This document shows positions 45,879 through 60,400 of a stretch of DNA of 64,000 bases, in pieces. Origin of the DNA: Ceratodon purpureus (Eukaryota; Streptophyta; Bryopsida; Pseudoditrichales; Ditrichaceae); the NCBI GenBank assembly GCA_014871385.1, contig CM026425.1, positions 16,324,637 to 16,388,636 of the forward strand, in the 5' to 3' direction. The position numbers and the translations under genes are program-made. Under the pieces are notes generated by a model. The model made no database searches. It was not told the origin of the DNA and saw only the letters and a program-made list of their open reading frames with translations. Positions within the stretch are counted from its first letter, which is position 1; each line of letters starts with the position of its first letter.

Positions 45879-48800
45879 GTAGTCTACCAATTGACTATAA
45901 AGTGATGGGCCTGTAACCATTAAAACTTTGATACTTTGCACTTTGTAAACTACATTGGTACACTCACATTAAATGAAAATTGTTTTAGGTCAATTTTCAC
46001 ATCTACTACTACATGCTTTAGGTAAGGAATACAAATTTTATATTTTTATATTGAGCGTTGGAACCACAATGAATGTTTGAAGGAATCGTGAAGTGAACAA
46101 AATTCATCTCAAATACATAATACACTCCAAAAAACTAATATTGACACCTATGTGTATGTTGTAATGGATAACATCATAGTGTAACCAACTTTTTGTGGCA
46201 TCATATATTTAATAGAATTAATCAACTACAGCAACGAGCCCAAATTCATTACAATTGGTAAATTTAAACTCATTACACTACTTCAGCTTCAATTGAAAAG
46301 GGATGGATTTTATGGTTAAAATAAATAAATTAGTTCAAATGACTTCAACTCGATTTGATGACACTTTATGCTCTCTCACAAAACTATTGGATGAAACCCA
46401 TCTACTTTCTTAATGAAAGTACATCGTTGGACTATCCATTTGATGCAAAATTTCTCCAACAACATTAAAATTGGTTGTCTTTTCCTTGTTCTCCACTTCA
46501 TGTCTTTGTCTTTTTCTGAATAAGTTTTATGGTCCTCACAACGAGTTCTTGTGAGTTACCACCAAAAGAATATTTAAAACTACATAATGACAATATATTT
46601 CATAGTGTATAAGTTACAAAAAAAAATCTAGACGTATCTATATTTAAACACAATAATACTCTTAAATACGTTGTTTTATTCAAATGTGACAACAAAATTC
46701 AAAGACTAATGAAACTACACGTCCTAAATGAAACTTCCAAACATTTACCATAGAAAAAAAAGGTGATCATGAGTCAAGATAGTTTGAACTTTTATATACT
46801 TCAAAGTCACATGGAGAGCAGCATAAATTAGAGGAGACTGGGGCGGAGAAATCAATGAATGGTAAGAGAATTTGAAGTTGGCAGCCACGTAGGCAAAATA
46901 GGTGCTATTAAACAATGATGTTCAATTCAAGTAGCAGTCTCTGCATCCTTCTATTTTCCTCATAACTTAATCTTTATTGAACCCCGCTTATATTATTCCA
47001 AATCATGTTTTTTGCAAATATTTATATCTATGATATTTTCAGTAAAACAAAGTGTGACTTTAGTTTATTCCTACCTTGAATATCATTTAACAAATAAATA
47101 TCAAATCCTGATTTATGATAAGAATAATAGGAGTGATATACTCTAGCTTGAAGGCAAGTGGACATTTGGTCTAACTCTTAACCCTCAAGTAGAACACTAC
47201 AAGTTTTGTTGCTTTGAATGTTTCATCTTGTTTTGAATGTACAATCACAAGTTTTGGCTCGTACCATACACTAGTAAGTAGTGGTTCATAATGCTCCCAT
47301 GCGTATGATACAAAAGTCAAGTAAAGTAAAAGAAACTCTTCTATGCATAGTAAAAATCACACTAAAAATTATAGTATTTGTAAAAATAAATATAATTGTT
47401 AATTTTAAAATTATTGTTTTTAAATATTTTGGTTATTTGTGGTCCAATCTCAAAATTGTCATGTCGAACCATGGATACATGGCTTGGCTTTAGTATATAG
47501 TAAATATTTAGAGTATGATATTTTGAAGGATGAAGGTGATGTTCTTGTTAGAAAATGTATGCAATGCATGGATTTCTACAAATTCTATACAATTTTGGAC
47601 TCTTCTATGTCGATCTAAAAGCCCATTATAGTATTGTGTTTTGATTTATTTCAAAATGATGAAAAAAAATCTATTATTTTATTAACTATGAATAATTTAA
47701 GTGGCGGGATTTAATTTAGAATGAATATAAATGTTCAAAAATATGTGAGTAAAAGAAAATACAAATCAAAGAAAATCAAAAAATCATGTAAAGCAAAGCA
47801 ATAGATTTTTGTTTAAAGAATTAGAAGTAGAACATCACAAGGTAGAAATTATACAACACAAATTACAAATACAAAATTGTTTACAAAATTGATCAATGAA
47901 GTTTGATCACAACATATTCTCGTTTGAATGTAGAATTGATTTATGTTATGTAGAATTGATTTATGTTGTTTCAGACTAGGAAGAGAACTGGCGTTTGTTT
48001 GGATTTATGGATTGTCCAACATAAATTCAAGAATTTTTTGTGTAAGTGATTTTGTAGATTAAAATATCCCTAGGTGCATCCATGTTTGTTTTTTGCATAA
48101 CAAAGTAAATAAGGCCTAGTGTCATAGTTAGAGCATAAATATATATATAAAGAAGAAGTACATTGTACTTAGACCTTTGCATGCATATTTAAGCGTAAAT
48201 TTGAAAATGAATTAAATATTAAAAATAAAAGTTCTAAACAAAGAAGTTTTAGTTTTATATGCAAAAAGTAAATTAAATGTAGACAATAACAAAATAAGTA
48301 CCAACTCTAATATAGTTTTTTATATTACAAACTGATCTAACATTTTTGAAAATAAATAATATTATAGGAGTTTAGGTAATGGATCAATCAAAATTGGACT
48401 TTTTACCTTGCGGTTGTAGATGGGAGAGTTGTAATGATTTTGAGAAATCATTTAGAAAGAAGTTATCATCTATATTTTCAAATATGAGGGCATGTGGCAT
48501 GTGTGGAGTAACCACTCTTAACACTTTTCGATTTCAAATGTGATATATAAACAATCAATATAAAAAGGTTATACAAGTTATAGGGTGGCCAACTATCTTA
48601 TGTCAAAACATACCACAAATTCAACTATATAGAGGATGAACGCTTGTACCTTCAACATACGCCGTTTGGTTATGAATTAGATGATCATTGATTTGGAGGT
48701 CAATAGTGAACGACTACAAACCATCAAGGACAATAGAAGCTTTTAAAAACAACTTTGAAAGAGTAAACAAACATTCAACAAACTATGTAGAGGTGGGCAA

Positions 48801-49629
48801 TTTGTAATTAGGTTTTAAAACTTATTAATGCATTTGATTTGTCTAATAACCAAATGCCTAGACCACACATCAATGTTGTACTTCAACATTCCAAGAAAGC
48901 TAAAGAAAGGGTTCAAAAACCGTTCACTATAGACTTCCTTGTTGTAGGCATGACTAGTGAAGTAATTTGACAGATTAATTTGGAGCATTGTAAAATTGTC
49001 ATTATTAATCTTGGAAAAATTAGTCAAATCTTTGACTAACAATCAAAAAAATCAAAGTAGAAACAATAGTAGTCATTGAGATAAAATTTTAATCATTCAA
49101 AAGAGTTGGCAAAGAATGTCCTAAAATTTTCCCAACTTAAAAGAAATCATTTAGAAACATATAATGTATTTAATGGGTAATTATTTCTTGCATACTTTGG
49201 ACAAAGGTAAAAAGAAATTCAACAATTGTTGTAGGAAATTGTTTATTTATTTTATTTGGAATAAATCAATTGCATTGGCAAATTGAAAGTTTAAAATGTG
49301 ATTTTTTTTTATAAAAATTGAGGTATTAGGAAAGTCAAGTATTTTCGCTGTTTATTTCCCTTGTGTCTAGTTACGTACAAATAGGATTTCTATCTTAACC
49401 CCTAATTGGCCAAAGTCCTAGAATGGGCGTTTTTGAAATTTGGGCAGGTTCTTAAAAATTCAAATTTACTTGAATTTTTTTGAATTTTTTTGTGGAAAAA
49501 GGTTTTTTCAAAAGGTTTATGGGGATATATTTTTATTTATTTTTGGATGAAGTGAGCAAAAGTTATGCTCCTCTGAGCATAAAACGCCCTTCCACGGGCA
49601 GGCTCTCAGCCACTGTGAATGGAGCAATT

Positions 49630-49678
49630 TCTGCCCGAAACTGCCCGAAACTGTCCAAAACTGCCCAAATCTGCCTAG
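49630..49678. repeat. 10-bp CTGCCCGAAA repeat
   Basis: Four to five degenerate copies of CTGCCCGAAA in tandem, in a GC-richer island (about 49560-49690) within AT-rich DNA. The island may be part of an old dispersed repeat. Confidence 0.6.
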
Positions 49679-51354
49679 AGACGAAACTTTGAAATTCCAC
49701 CTAAAATCGATATTTTATTTTTTCCAAAAATAAAAACTCTTATATGTAGAAGAGCCACTAGAGCATGTTTCCACCGTTTGGATTTTCAATCCAAGAATGT
49801 TTCATATGCTATTTTTATTGTAAAAAACGGCATTTGTATGTGAATTTCAGCATACCACCTTGTGGAAATTGATGATTTTCAAAGAGGCGCCATCCAAATC
49901 TACTCAAAAAAATGGTTTTTTTGGACCCCAAAGTATTGTTGTCCTCTTTTTGCAGGATAAAAAAACCTTTTTTTCAACTTTGAATGTTATGATCTCTCAA
50001 ATGGTAAGGAATGAAAAAGTGAGATTTGACAAGCACATAGACATAGAAGTTAGATACAAGATCTTACGGTTGGAAATACCAAATTTGGTTTCAATTTTGC
50101 ACTATCCAGCTTGCTTTCAAAAGGGACTATTTGGTGGCAGTTTTGAGCAAAACCACATAGGGGTTTAATTTTGATCTTTGTTTGCAGGTAAGAGCATAAA
50201 GATTCTCATGATGATATTATCATTCAATGGCTCATATAAGCATTTGGTACTGTGGTGGAGTTGAAGTGATTATGTCATGTAATTGCAAACACCTATGTGT
50301 CGAAGCAAAAATACTTCTTGTAAATCTTAGTGAAAAAAATTAAAGCATCCCTAAAATACTTGAATCATACAAATTATTTTATTAAGTTCAAAATTAGTAT
50401 AGACTCTTTCATTTGTATATGTGTCTTCAACTTAGTGCATTCAATCAATTCTATTCAAACATGTGTTATGAAGCTGGCAATTTTGTGTCCTAAACAAGAG
50501 CATTGATTCATTATTTTCAAGGTGTAATTTAGGAGGTCAAAAAATTTGTGTGTATGATTATAGTAAAGGCCAACTAATTGTATCACAAAGTGATGAGAAT
50601 AAACATGGATATGATGACTTGTAATTTAGATGGATAACATTACATTTAGTTGAAGACTTCATGTTCATAGTACATGTGTACAAAAAGAATAAAACAACCC
50701 AAGTTATTTTTTAACTAAATAAAACAATGTAAACAAAGAATTAAAATAGACTCATACATTATAATTATGAAAATTGATGTACAAATTTTTTAAATAGTTT
50801 GATCCATTGTACATAAATGAATAGTATATTATCTTAACCAAAAACTTTGGGCTTTTCAATAGTTCAATTAAATTTGTTCCCATGCATCATCTAAAAGTGA
50901 ATTAGCTATCAGAAGTCAAAAATCATCAATACTTTGTTTTACATGTTTGACTTCCATTTGACCATTTGACTTTACAAAATATTGGATGATGTTTTGAATT
51001 TATGATGATTTTTTTTTAAATGTAATAAAATTTATTACTATCCAAAATATGAATGAATATTAAAAAAATTGCTCCACATTAATATAATTATAATTAAACT
51101 TTAATCCCGGAAGGGATAGGCATGACTATAGTGTTTGTTTGTTCTTTAATCGCTAATTCAATGGCCACAAGACAAAGAATAATGAATCTAAAGCTATTTC
51201 CTCCTTTTCAAAGAATAACTCTTTTCCACACTAAGTACCTTTGAGACAATTGACATGTCATTCCCCCAAGCATTTTTTGGGTACCTACATAACGAGGTCT
51301 CAAGACCCTTCACTATATTTGGGTGGACTATAGTGGTAGGCACCATGCCGGTCT

Positions 51355-51385
51355 AGGATTTGAACTCACGACCCCCACATTAATA
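51355..51385 (-). repeat. tRNA-like B-box remnant
   Basis: The minus strand reads GTGGGGGTCGTGAGTTCAAATCCTA, containing a perfect RNA polymerase III B box (GTTCAAATC). No A box lies 30-60 bp upstream, so this is at best a remnant of a tRNA-derived SINE. Confidence 0.3.
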
Positions 51386-51456
51386 TATCATATTGATTAT
51401 TTATATCCATCTTGAAAAAATTGTAAAAATTTACATTATGGGATAGTATTTTACTA

Positions 51457-54400
51457 TTACATAATGAGATTAAAAAAATACATTGTGCAACTTGAAGTCA
51501 AATTAGAATTATGAAGAACAATTTTGTCTCCCGTCGACAACTTCATTGGTTCCAACATTGGTTGTCCATTCAAAATTCCTCGTGCATCTGACATTACATG
51601 TAGAACAACAAATCCATTCTTTCCAATGGAATGTTTGGGAGGCATGTAGATAAATTCTGCATCATCTTCTAGATACTTCTCCCCTTTACCATCTATTTTC
51701 TTTCCAGAGCTGAGGCGATTTACTCCCGCTTTCAAAAAATAAACAATCCATCCTCCTGATTTATGGCATACAATTCTACAATTTTTTAAAGGCCCACGTC
51801 CTGAACATTTGACCATTGAAGCTTTCATGGGAGTTTGGCATCCACAAAGTTGTATAAGGAATGGACTTGAACTCCTAAATGTAATTGGATCTGCTCCATT
51901 GTATTGTAGCCGCTTTATAATGTTATGTTCTGAAATATTTTTTTCATTTTTGTTTCTAGTACTAACTTCTGATTTTGTAGTCATGTTTTTAATAGGGGCA
52001 AATTCTATTATAGTTGTATTTGATAAATGTCTTTTTATCATCTTTGGATTCTCTGTGAACTTCAAATATTTTAGAACAATAAAAAATGACAATACCATAA
52101 TAGCCAAATTAGAGAATTGCAAGTCCATTGTTTTATTGTCATTTTGAAGAATTGAAATGTTTTTAAATTTATTTTCAGAGATTTGATAGAAGTTTCTTAA
52201 ATTGCATTCGTCGGTCCTTTGATAGTGTTCTCTGGTTGAAACTTCATTACTCGTGCAAGTCATACATCTTTTCGTTTGAATATGTGTTTTTAATATCATC
52301 AAAATACAATACATAGTAACAATAACATTCAAAGTATCATTTAATGCTAAATGTGAAACTTTACCATTATGAGAAGATTTCAAAATCTCTAAAGGAATCT
52401 TTGGAAACATCAAAGTATTTGTATGTATGCCAAGAGTTTCAAATTGTTTCTGCACACATTGAGTTCCACAATCTGAAGTTTTCTGTTTCATGAAATCATT
52501 CAAAATATCAAATTCATCCGAATAATTGACTTGTGTTCCAACGTCATATGTTCTGTGCGTGTTTATATTATTGAAACTATTCATTTTAAAAGTTTTGTGA
52601 CCATTTGAAATAGTTTGACAATAAGATATAGAATTCTTTAAATTGTACAATAAAAATATTATACATGTTGTTGTGATATTATTCAAAATCATGTGCTTTA
52701 AACACATTTTTTCCCAATAATCTGTTGGAAATTGATACACAATGGGCCATTTTTCTCGATCTTTATATTTTTGAAGAAATTGTTTGCCATGTGTGATTTG
52801 TTGACAAGTCAGTACACCAAATTGACATTTAAGGTTTTTCAAATTTAAACTCTTCATTTTTGTCTGATTTTTTGAATCATTTTTCAGTAATTCATTTTTA
52901 TATTCTCTTGAAGGTAATAATGAATTTTGCTTATTATGATCTTGAGCAGAAACAATAATCGTATTATTTGTTGGCCTATTACATTTTCCAAAGTAACCCA
53001 TATCTATTTCATCAATAGCAGCACTCTGTCTTAGAGTGATTTCTAATTCAACATCTAAATTTCCAAATTCATTCAATAGAATTTGGTTTTCCATGTCAAA
53101 CCTTTTGCAATTTTGTGTCAAGAAATGACAACCATGATCAACCTGTTTTGATTTTGTTTGCATAACTTCGTCACTGATATCATCATATTCAAGTTTATTA
53201 AATATTGATTTTTGTTTTCTATCAAATGCATTATAATCATAAAATTCTAATGTTCCATCAACTCCTGAAGACTCATTGTTAATCCAAATGTTAATAGGCT
53301 CACTATTAACTCTTTTCCATTCTTTTAATGGAGTTTGTACACAATCAATGTTTTGACAATCTTTCAATAGAATCGTTTTACCCTGTTTAGATGACCAAAA
53401 TCCATTCCATAAAGTTTGATGTTTTGCTTCTAACATGTCAAAACTGTACATAGTTGTAAAATCCTCTATATAATTGGACTTAGAAAAAATCAAATTCTCC
53501 TTATGACTATTATTTACATGATTTTCTAAAAGATCTTCATTTCTTTGTTTCAACTTAGTATAGCTGGCCATTTTAGCTAATTTTCTTTTATCATTCAAAA
53601 ACTTAATATCCATTGCTTTTTCATTGTGTGTATCGACATTAGAAGATCCAAAATCACTTTGAAGACTTTTACATTCATCCAAACTATGTGCTTCATTTAT
53701 AGAACTAGTTTTTCTACATTCTGTTGTTTGACACTCAATATCAAAATTGTTGAAGTTTGTAGATAAATCTTTTATTTCCCTATTAACATAGTCCTTAAGC
53801 AAGTTTTTTTTATCAACATTGGCTATAAGGCTATTGCTTAAAAATATTTGATGGACATCATTTGATGCAACTCCACATTTTTTTAGGGTTGATTGATGTC
53901 CTAAATCTGCATCTCCACAATCTTTTAGTGTGATTTGGTATTCAACATCAAATGCAAATCCAATTTTTTTAGAATCTAAGAGATGCCCAAAATTTTTAGC
54001 TTCAAAACTCTTCAAATTAATTTGGTTTTCATTATCAATAGCTCCAAAATCTTTGAAAGTTACCTGATGATTGTCATCAAAGGACTTCATTACTCCAATT
54101 GTTGTGTTTGAATCACTTGTTGAAATTATTTTACTTGTGCAAGTGTCTTTATCAGTATTTTTGTATTCATACAAAGATATAGGATGGTCTAAATCAAAAG
54201 AACCACAAACCTTCAAATCTGCTTGTTGACTAACATCTACTGATCTTATATTTGTTGGTGTTACATAATAATCAACATTTGCAAGTTCATCTTCAACTCC
54301 AACATCTTTAGTTTCAACTTTATGACTTTTGGTAGAAGATCCAAAATTATTCCATGAAATGTTGTGAGCAATATCATCACCTTTGCATATTTTAAACATG

Positions 54401-57400
54401 CTTTGTTTTTGAGGATCAAAAACATCTTTTATTCCATAATCTTTTAGATTGATTTGATATTCACCATCAATTGGTTCAAAGTCTTTCCAAGCCCTTCTAT
54501 GTTGAATCCTACTAGTTGTACAATCTTTTAGAGTTATCTGATATCCAACATCAATAGCTTCTAATTCCTCTAAAATTGCTTGATGTCCTATGTCTTTTGC
54601 TCCACAATCTTTTAAGGTAATTTGATAACCAACATCAATAGAACCGAGATCTTTGGATAATGTTTGGTGTCCCATATCTTTTGTAGCATGAATTCTTGGA
54701 ATAGTTTGATAATTGATTCTTGGAATTTCACCATCCTCTAATTCAATTGTATTCCTTATTTCTTCTTCCAAATCCTTTGGTATTATGTTTTGTTTAGAGT
54801 TTAGAGCTTTTTTATTTTTCATGGAAGTTCGATTTCCAACATTTTTTTTTCCACATCCTTTCAAAAATACATGAGATTTGACTTCAATAGCTCCAAGGTC
54901 TTTGGATACAACTTCTTGCCTTGCATTTAAAGCTTCAACATCCTTTAAAGTGATTTGAAGTCCAATATCGTTTTTAGAAAATTCCTTAATGATTGTTTGG
55001 TTTTCAATGTCATTTGTGCCTAGATCTTTAGAATTTGTTTGATTTCCAATATCAACACTCATACTTAAATCTTTCATATTAATTTGATATCCAACATCAA
55101 GAGTACCTAAATCTTTTGAGTTTGTTTGATATCCAATATTTTTGGCTCCACAATCTATCAATGTTATTTGATATCCAATATCATTTGTTCCTAATTCTTT
55201 TGAATATGTTTGATGACCACAATCAACAGTACTTAATTCTTTAGAATATGTTTGGTGACCACAATCAACAGTACCTAATTCTTTTGAATATGTTTGATGA
55301 CCACAATCAATAGTACCTAGTTCTTTTGAATATGTTTGAAATCCAACATTAAAACTAAGTTCATTTGAATATATTTGTTGTCCAACATCAACTACACCGA
55401 GGTTGTTTGAGTATGTTTGAAGTGCAACATCAAAATATTTTATTTTATTTTGACTAGTTTGAAGCCCGATTTCACATGTTTCAAAAGATTGCATGTTCAC
55501 TTGATGTGCAACATCATTATTTATAGAGCTTTTTCCACATTCTCTACATAAATGAGTTTTTAAATTAGTACCTTTATTAAGTATAGATTGAATATTCGAC
55601 GATCCACATATGTCAAAATTCTTTTTTTCACATCCAAGAAAACACTCTACTATACTATGGGATTTCTTAAATGAATTTTGTTTCAAAGCTTCGTATAACA
55701 ATGACTTTTTAAAATTTATTAATTTCTCCAAATCTACTAATTCTGGACATTTTAAATTGTCTTCTTTCAATGAATTACATTGAAGCGGATTTAGAGATTC
55801 TTTGATTTTCATTTCAATGATTTTTTCTATATCATTAAATTCTAATTTGCGTATTAATTCTCCATCTTTTTTTTCCCCATTTGAACTTTGTTTTCTAATA
55901 ATATTAGATTGGTTCATAGAACCTAAATCTTTATCAACATCGTCATCCGGATATTGTGTAAGAAGAGATACCAATGTTTGTTCTTGTATATTACTAGTTG
56001 ATTGTTGAACGATGGAGTCACAAAGTCTACAATCCAATTGACACTCTAACATACCAATTTTGTCAAACTCTTCTCCAACATCTTCAAAATTTTCTTCTAA
56101 CATGATTGAATTTGGTGGTTGAACTTCAATTTGATCACTTATACTTGGAATCTTTTGTAAGTTTGATGAATGATCTAATGTATTTATAGAAGTAGTTGCT
56201 TTGTCAATGTACATCCTAGCATGTGTCTGTTTATTCAAATTGTCATTGAAATAATTTGGTACACCATAATCTTTTACCTTTTGATGAATTTTTGTGCGAG
56301 GAACGTGGTATTGATTTATTAAGTCATGCAAACCTTTGTTAAATGCTTCTGGAGGATTTGGATGTAGTATATTTGAAGACACCTTTGAGACATTGGTAAT
56401 GTTACAATCTTCACCAAGTACATCATATTTGATTCTATCGTTTACATTATTTTCGTCAAATGTATGTAAGTTGGATTTAATAGCACCTTCTAATTATATT
56501 AGCATTCAACAATGTTAAAATCCATTTATGACACATTTAAATTAATAATATCATCATTTAATCTTATAAATTTCCAAATATTAAACACATAGATAATAAT
56601 AATCAACATTATATTGAAATTTGAATTCATTACTTAAAATGTTTTGTAATGCGATTGATATGATGAAATATGGATTGACACTTCTAACTTAAATGAACCA
56701 AAAAAATTCAAGAATGCACCTCTATTTTGTGTGGTAGAGCATGCAAAGATGCTACAAGGGTACCATTATTTTTGGCAGTTGAAAATGATGCAAGCAAATA
56801 TCGCAATGTACATATTTCTTCTTTTAGTTTTTGTATTAAACTGTTTTGATTATCTGCTTCAATAGATTGCGGATTTGTTTCTATTTTCTTTGCCTTTGTT
56901 GCATAACGTAATGTATTAATACTTTCTCGGACATCCTATTGAAAATTAGTTTAATTTTGCCACATTAGTTAACTATCATATACCACATTTGAATAGAATA
57001 TTATAATTATGAAAAATTAGAATACATTACAAACTACAAATGCATTCAATGATGATATGGTAATAAAATATTAAAATTTGATCATAGTAATGAAAATTGA
57101 TAATTTTATAATCTCGTGGAATAAGTATAATATCAAACTTAAACATATTCCATGATTTACTTTACTATGTACCTGCTCAGCAGGAGATATATTTGCGACC
57201 ATATATGTTTTATTATTTCCACCAAATGAATCTCGAAGTAACCATGTTAAAACCGAATTTCGATATGATACAAAAGAATTTTTTGAAAGGCTTAAAATCA
57301 CCTATTTACATGAAAAATTGAAATAAATCAATTTTGATCTTTTAAAATATTAATACCCATGTATTGTATTGTATGTACAATAAAAAATCACTTGAAGGAT

Positions 57401-60400
57401 GAATAAACCTTAGACCTCATTTAACATTGACAATGATTTGTTAATACAACGAGATTCATCAGAACGTGACGACGATGATGATAAACTTGCACTTCTTCTT
57501 TCACTACCTGTTACACAAAATCTCTAAATTAAAATAACATTCTTTTTTAATCTATTAAATTGATATTATAAATTCAAACAGTGGAGCCTACTTCATAAAG
57601 ACTTTTAAGGATCCAATGATTGCATGTGCTATATCTATATTTGTTTGAAATTCCTCTATTCTATAGTATAAGAATAATAATAAAATAAAACTTGAAGTTT
57701 AATTATTAATTTAATATTAGAAGTAGATATTAGAATAGAAGAAATTTAAAGTTTCTAAAAATGTATTAGAATGATCCTGAATTATATACCCGCAAGATCA
57801 ACTAAATGAATATAACTTGTTTCTAATCCACAAAGATCAGGACCATGGCTCTGCAAGACAATTTTCAAAATACATGTAATATTATTTGTACTAATAATAA
57901 CAATATATTGTTCTTTTAATTATTAAATTTTATTTTTTATCAAATAATAAATTATTAAATATATTTAATGACTAAATTTGTTTTACCCGAATGATCTTTA
58001 TTGTACAAAGTGCATGACTACGACTAGAATATTCATTCATGTCTGTTGCATATGTTGTTCGATTTGCAGCACCTTGTTCAATTAATCTTTCCATTTCAAT
58101 CCAGTCTTTTACTTCTTTCCAAATCAATCCTTCAACATAAGGGCCGTTGATTGGATGTTCTCTTACTCGTAGGAATGTTTCTTTTTTGGTTCCAAAAGCA
58201 TCTCCAAATTTGAGTGATGAATATCTACTTGAGTTACGGAATATGGAAGAAGATTCTTTAGTAATGGGAATAGAATTAATCTTCCGCTCGCTAGATTTCT
58301 TTTTGTTAGATTTTATATTTTTACTGTTATATACAGGAGATTCTACTTTGGTTGTTTGTTGTTGGGTATGTCTAAATTCAACAACATTGTTTTTCAATTC
58401 ATCTATTACGGTAAAACCAACATCAGATTCTCCTTCCATCATTGGTCCCATGGGAGAAGTTGGACTCATGGGAAAGTGACTTTCTTCACTAAATGAACCG
58501 GATCGTGTTGATAGACCTTCATCAGTACTCAAATCTAATCCACGTGGACTTCCTACTTCATTCAAAGTAAAAGAAGATCTTGGTGATTGTGTAGATTTAT
58601 CAAATGGATCATACATTTTTTCAATGGCTAGCAAATCACGAATCTTTTCTTGATAAATTTCAAAATAACTCACCTAATATGAAATATAATTTTAAATGGT
58701 TAATTTTAATTCTTTGATAAGAATAAAAAATAAGAAATATATAAAATTATTACAGATCTTATATAATTAGTACCTGGATAGTTATATGAGATCCTTTTCC
58801 ACATTCTTCTTGGACTTGATTCATCAAAGAACAACCCAATCTAGGCATCTAATAAATAAATAAAGTTATGAATTAAAAATAAATGAATCCATTTGCTTAA
58901 TCTATTGATAATTTAAGAAAAGATCTCCATGTGTTTAATATACTACAATTTATATAGATTAGCTTCTATCATATGTAGGAAAGAAATGTCATAGTATTTT
59001 TTAGTATTTTTTTAAAATTATATTGTATCTATTTCAAGACCTTTAGATAACATTGAAAAGTCATGAGAGTGCACACAACTCAATTATCAAATAAGAGGCG
59101 CCACATACAAGTCCTCTTCCAGAAGGTGTACTATCTCCCATCATTGTGTATGTCTTTCCAGAGCCCGTTTGGCCATATGCAATAATCTAGTTTCATGCAT
59201 GAAAATTTAGTTTTCTTTAAATATGTTTATGCAATTATATATTTTTTATTTTGGGAAAAATAAAATTTTAATGTATATAGATTTTTTTTAATATATATCA
59301 ATTTGAAAAAAAACATATATATATATACATCATTATTAATTCAAATGGAATATAACATACTGTTGTATTCAAGCCTTGAAGAGCGTTTTGCACACAAGGT
59401 ATTCCCAACATATCATAAATTTTTCTTTGTGATTCTTCTTTCGCTTGTAAACTTTGAGTTTGTAAATAGCTATCATCCTGATATTAATGAAAATTATTTA
59501 AATAAAATTCAAAGAGTGAAGATTTAAATTATTTTTTCTTTTACAATATACAAAATACAAAAGATTGGAATTATTCAAGTGTACAGGTTAAATAGAAAAG
59601 CTAATTTTAAAAAATTCTAAATTATATAATACTTGAACATAATCGACTTTGAATTCAAGAGATTCATGGCGTTTCCAGTCTTTAGAACCAGATCCGTTTC
59701 TTTGACGTTGGTGGTCAACTTCTCTTACAACAATTTTATCACCAATCAAACATATAACCTAAAATATCAATTTGTATCATTTATTGTTGTTATTGTGTCA
59801 CTATTTTCTTTTAAATGGTAAATAAAAGTGTATTTATTGGAATTTAAAAATCATATCTAATTTTATTCTTTGAACAGAAAAGGTAGAATCCATCTTTTGT
59901 TAAGTTAAAGAATATTAGAAATAGTACCTGTTTGAGAGGACATATTTTTTCATCCTCAGAAAATGGCCGCATTCGTACAAACACTTTAACCTGATTTTTC
60001 ATATAAATTTTTTGGAGTTTAATTTAATTTATTGAACTTTAGAACTTCCAAATTCATTGAAATTGAACATCAAGAAGAATTATTTAATTTCAAATAGTTA
60101 TTTTTAGTTCAAACTAAATGGTAGAATTACTTTATCTTTTTCACCACTCTGTAAACGTGGTGAACAACATCCAGAAATTCCAATGTTGCATTCTGCAATC
60201 AATTCTAAAAATGTCTCAAAAACTTATTAAAATTAATGATTTGTACTGATGTTCTGTTAACATAGCTAGTTAAATTAAAATAACATTTGAAAAATATATT
60301 TGAAATAATATTTGAGGAACTTGTTGATTGTTTATGAATAGTGATAAATGATAGTAATCATACAAAATGAATAAAAGTTATACTTTGTTTTTCTTCTGTC

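Larger units (their letters stand above)
45879..51456. other. AT-rich intergenic DNA
   Basis: A 5.6-kb stretch with no supported gene. Minor structures: a 19-bp direct duplication near 47930-47968 (TGTAGAATTGATTTATGTT), a 10-bp repeat at 49630-49678, and a tRNA-like B-box motif near 51355-51385. Confidence 0.5.

Noticed and set aside
53840-55475. CRISPR-like array
   Set aside because: The regular repeats are in-frame coding repeats of a eukaryotic gene, without unique spacers of constant length.
57580-57665. Possible extra kinesin exon ([16 protein letters not shown])
   Set aside because: LVDLAG at 57790 joins GSERR at 57507 directly in phase, as in all kinesins, so this stretch is intronic.
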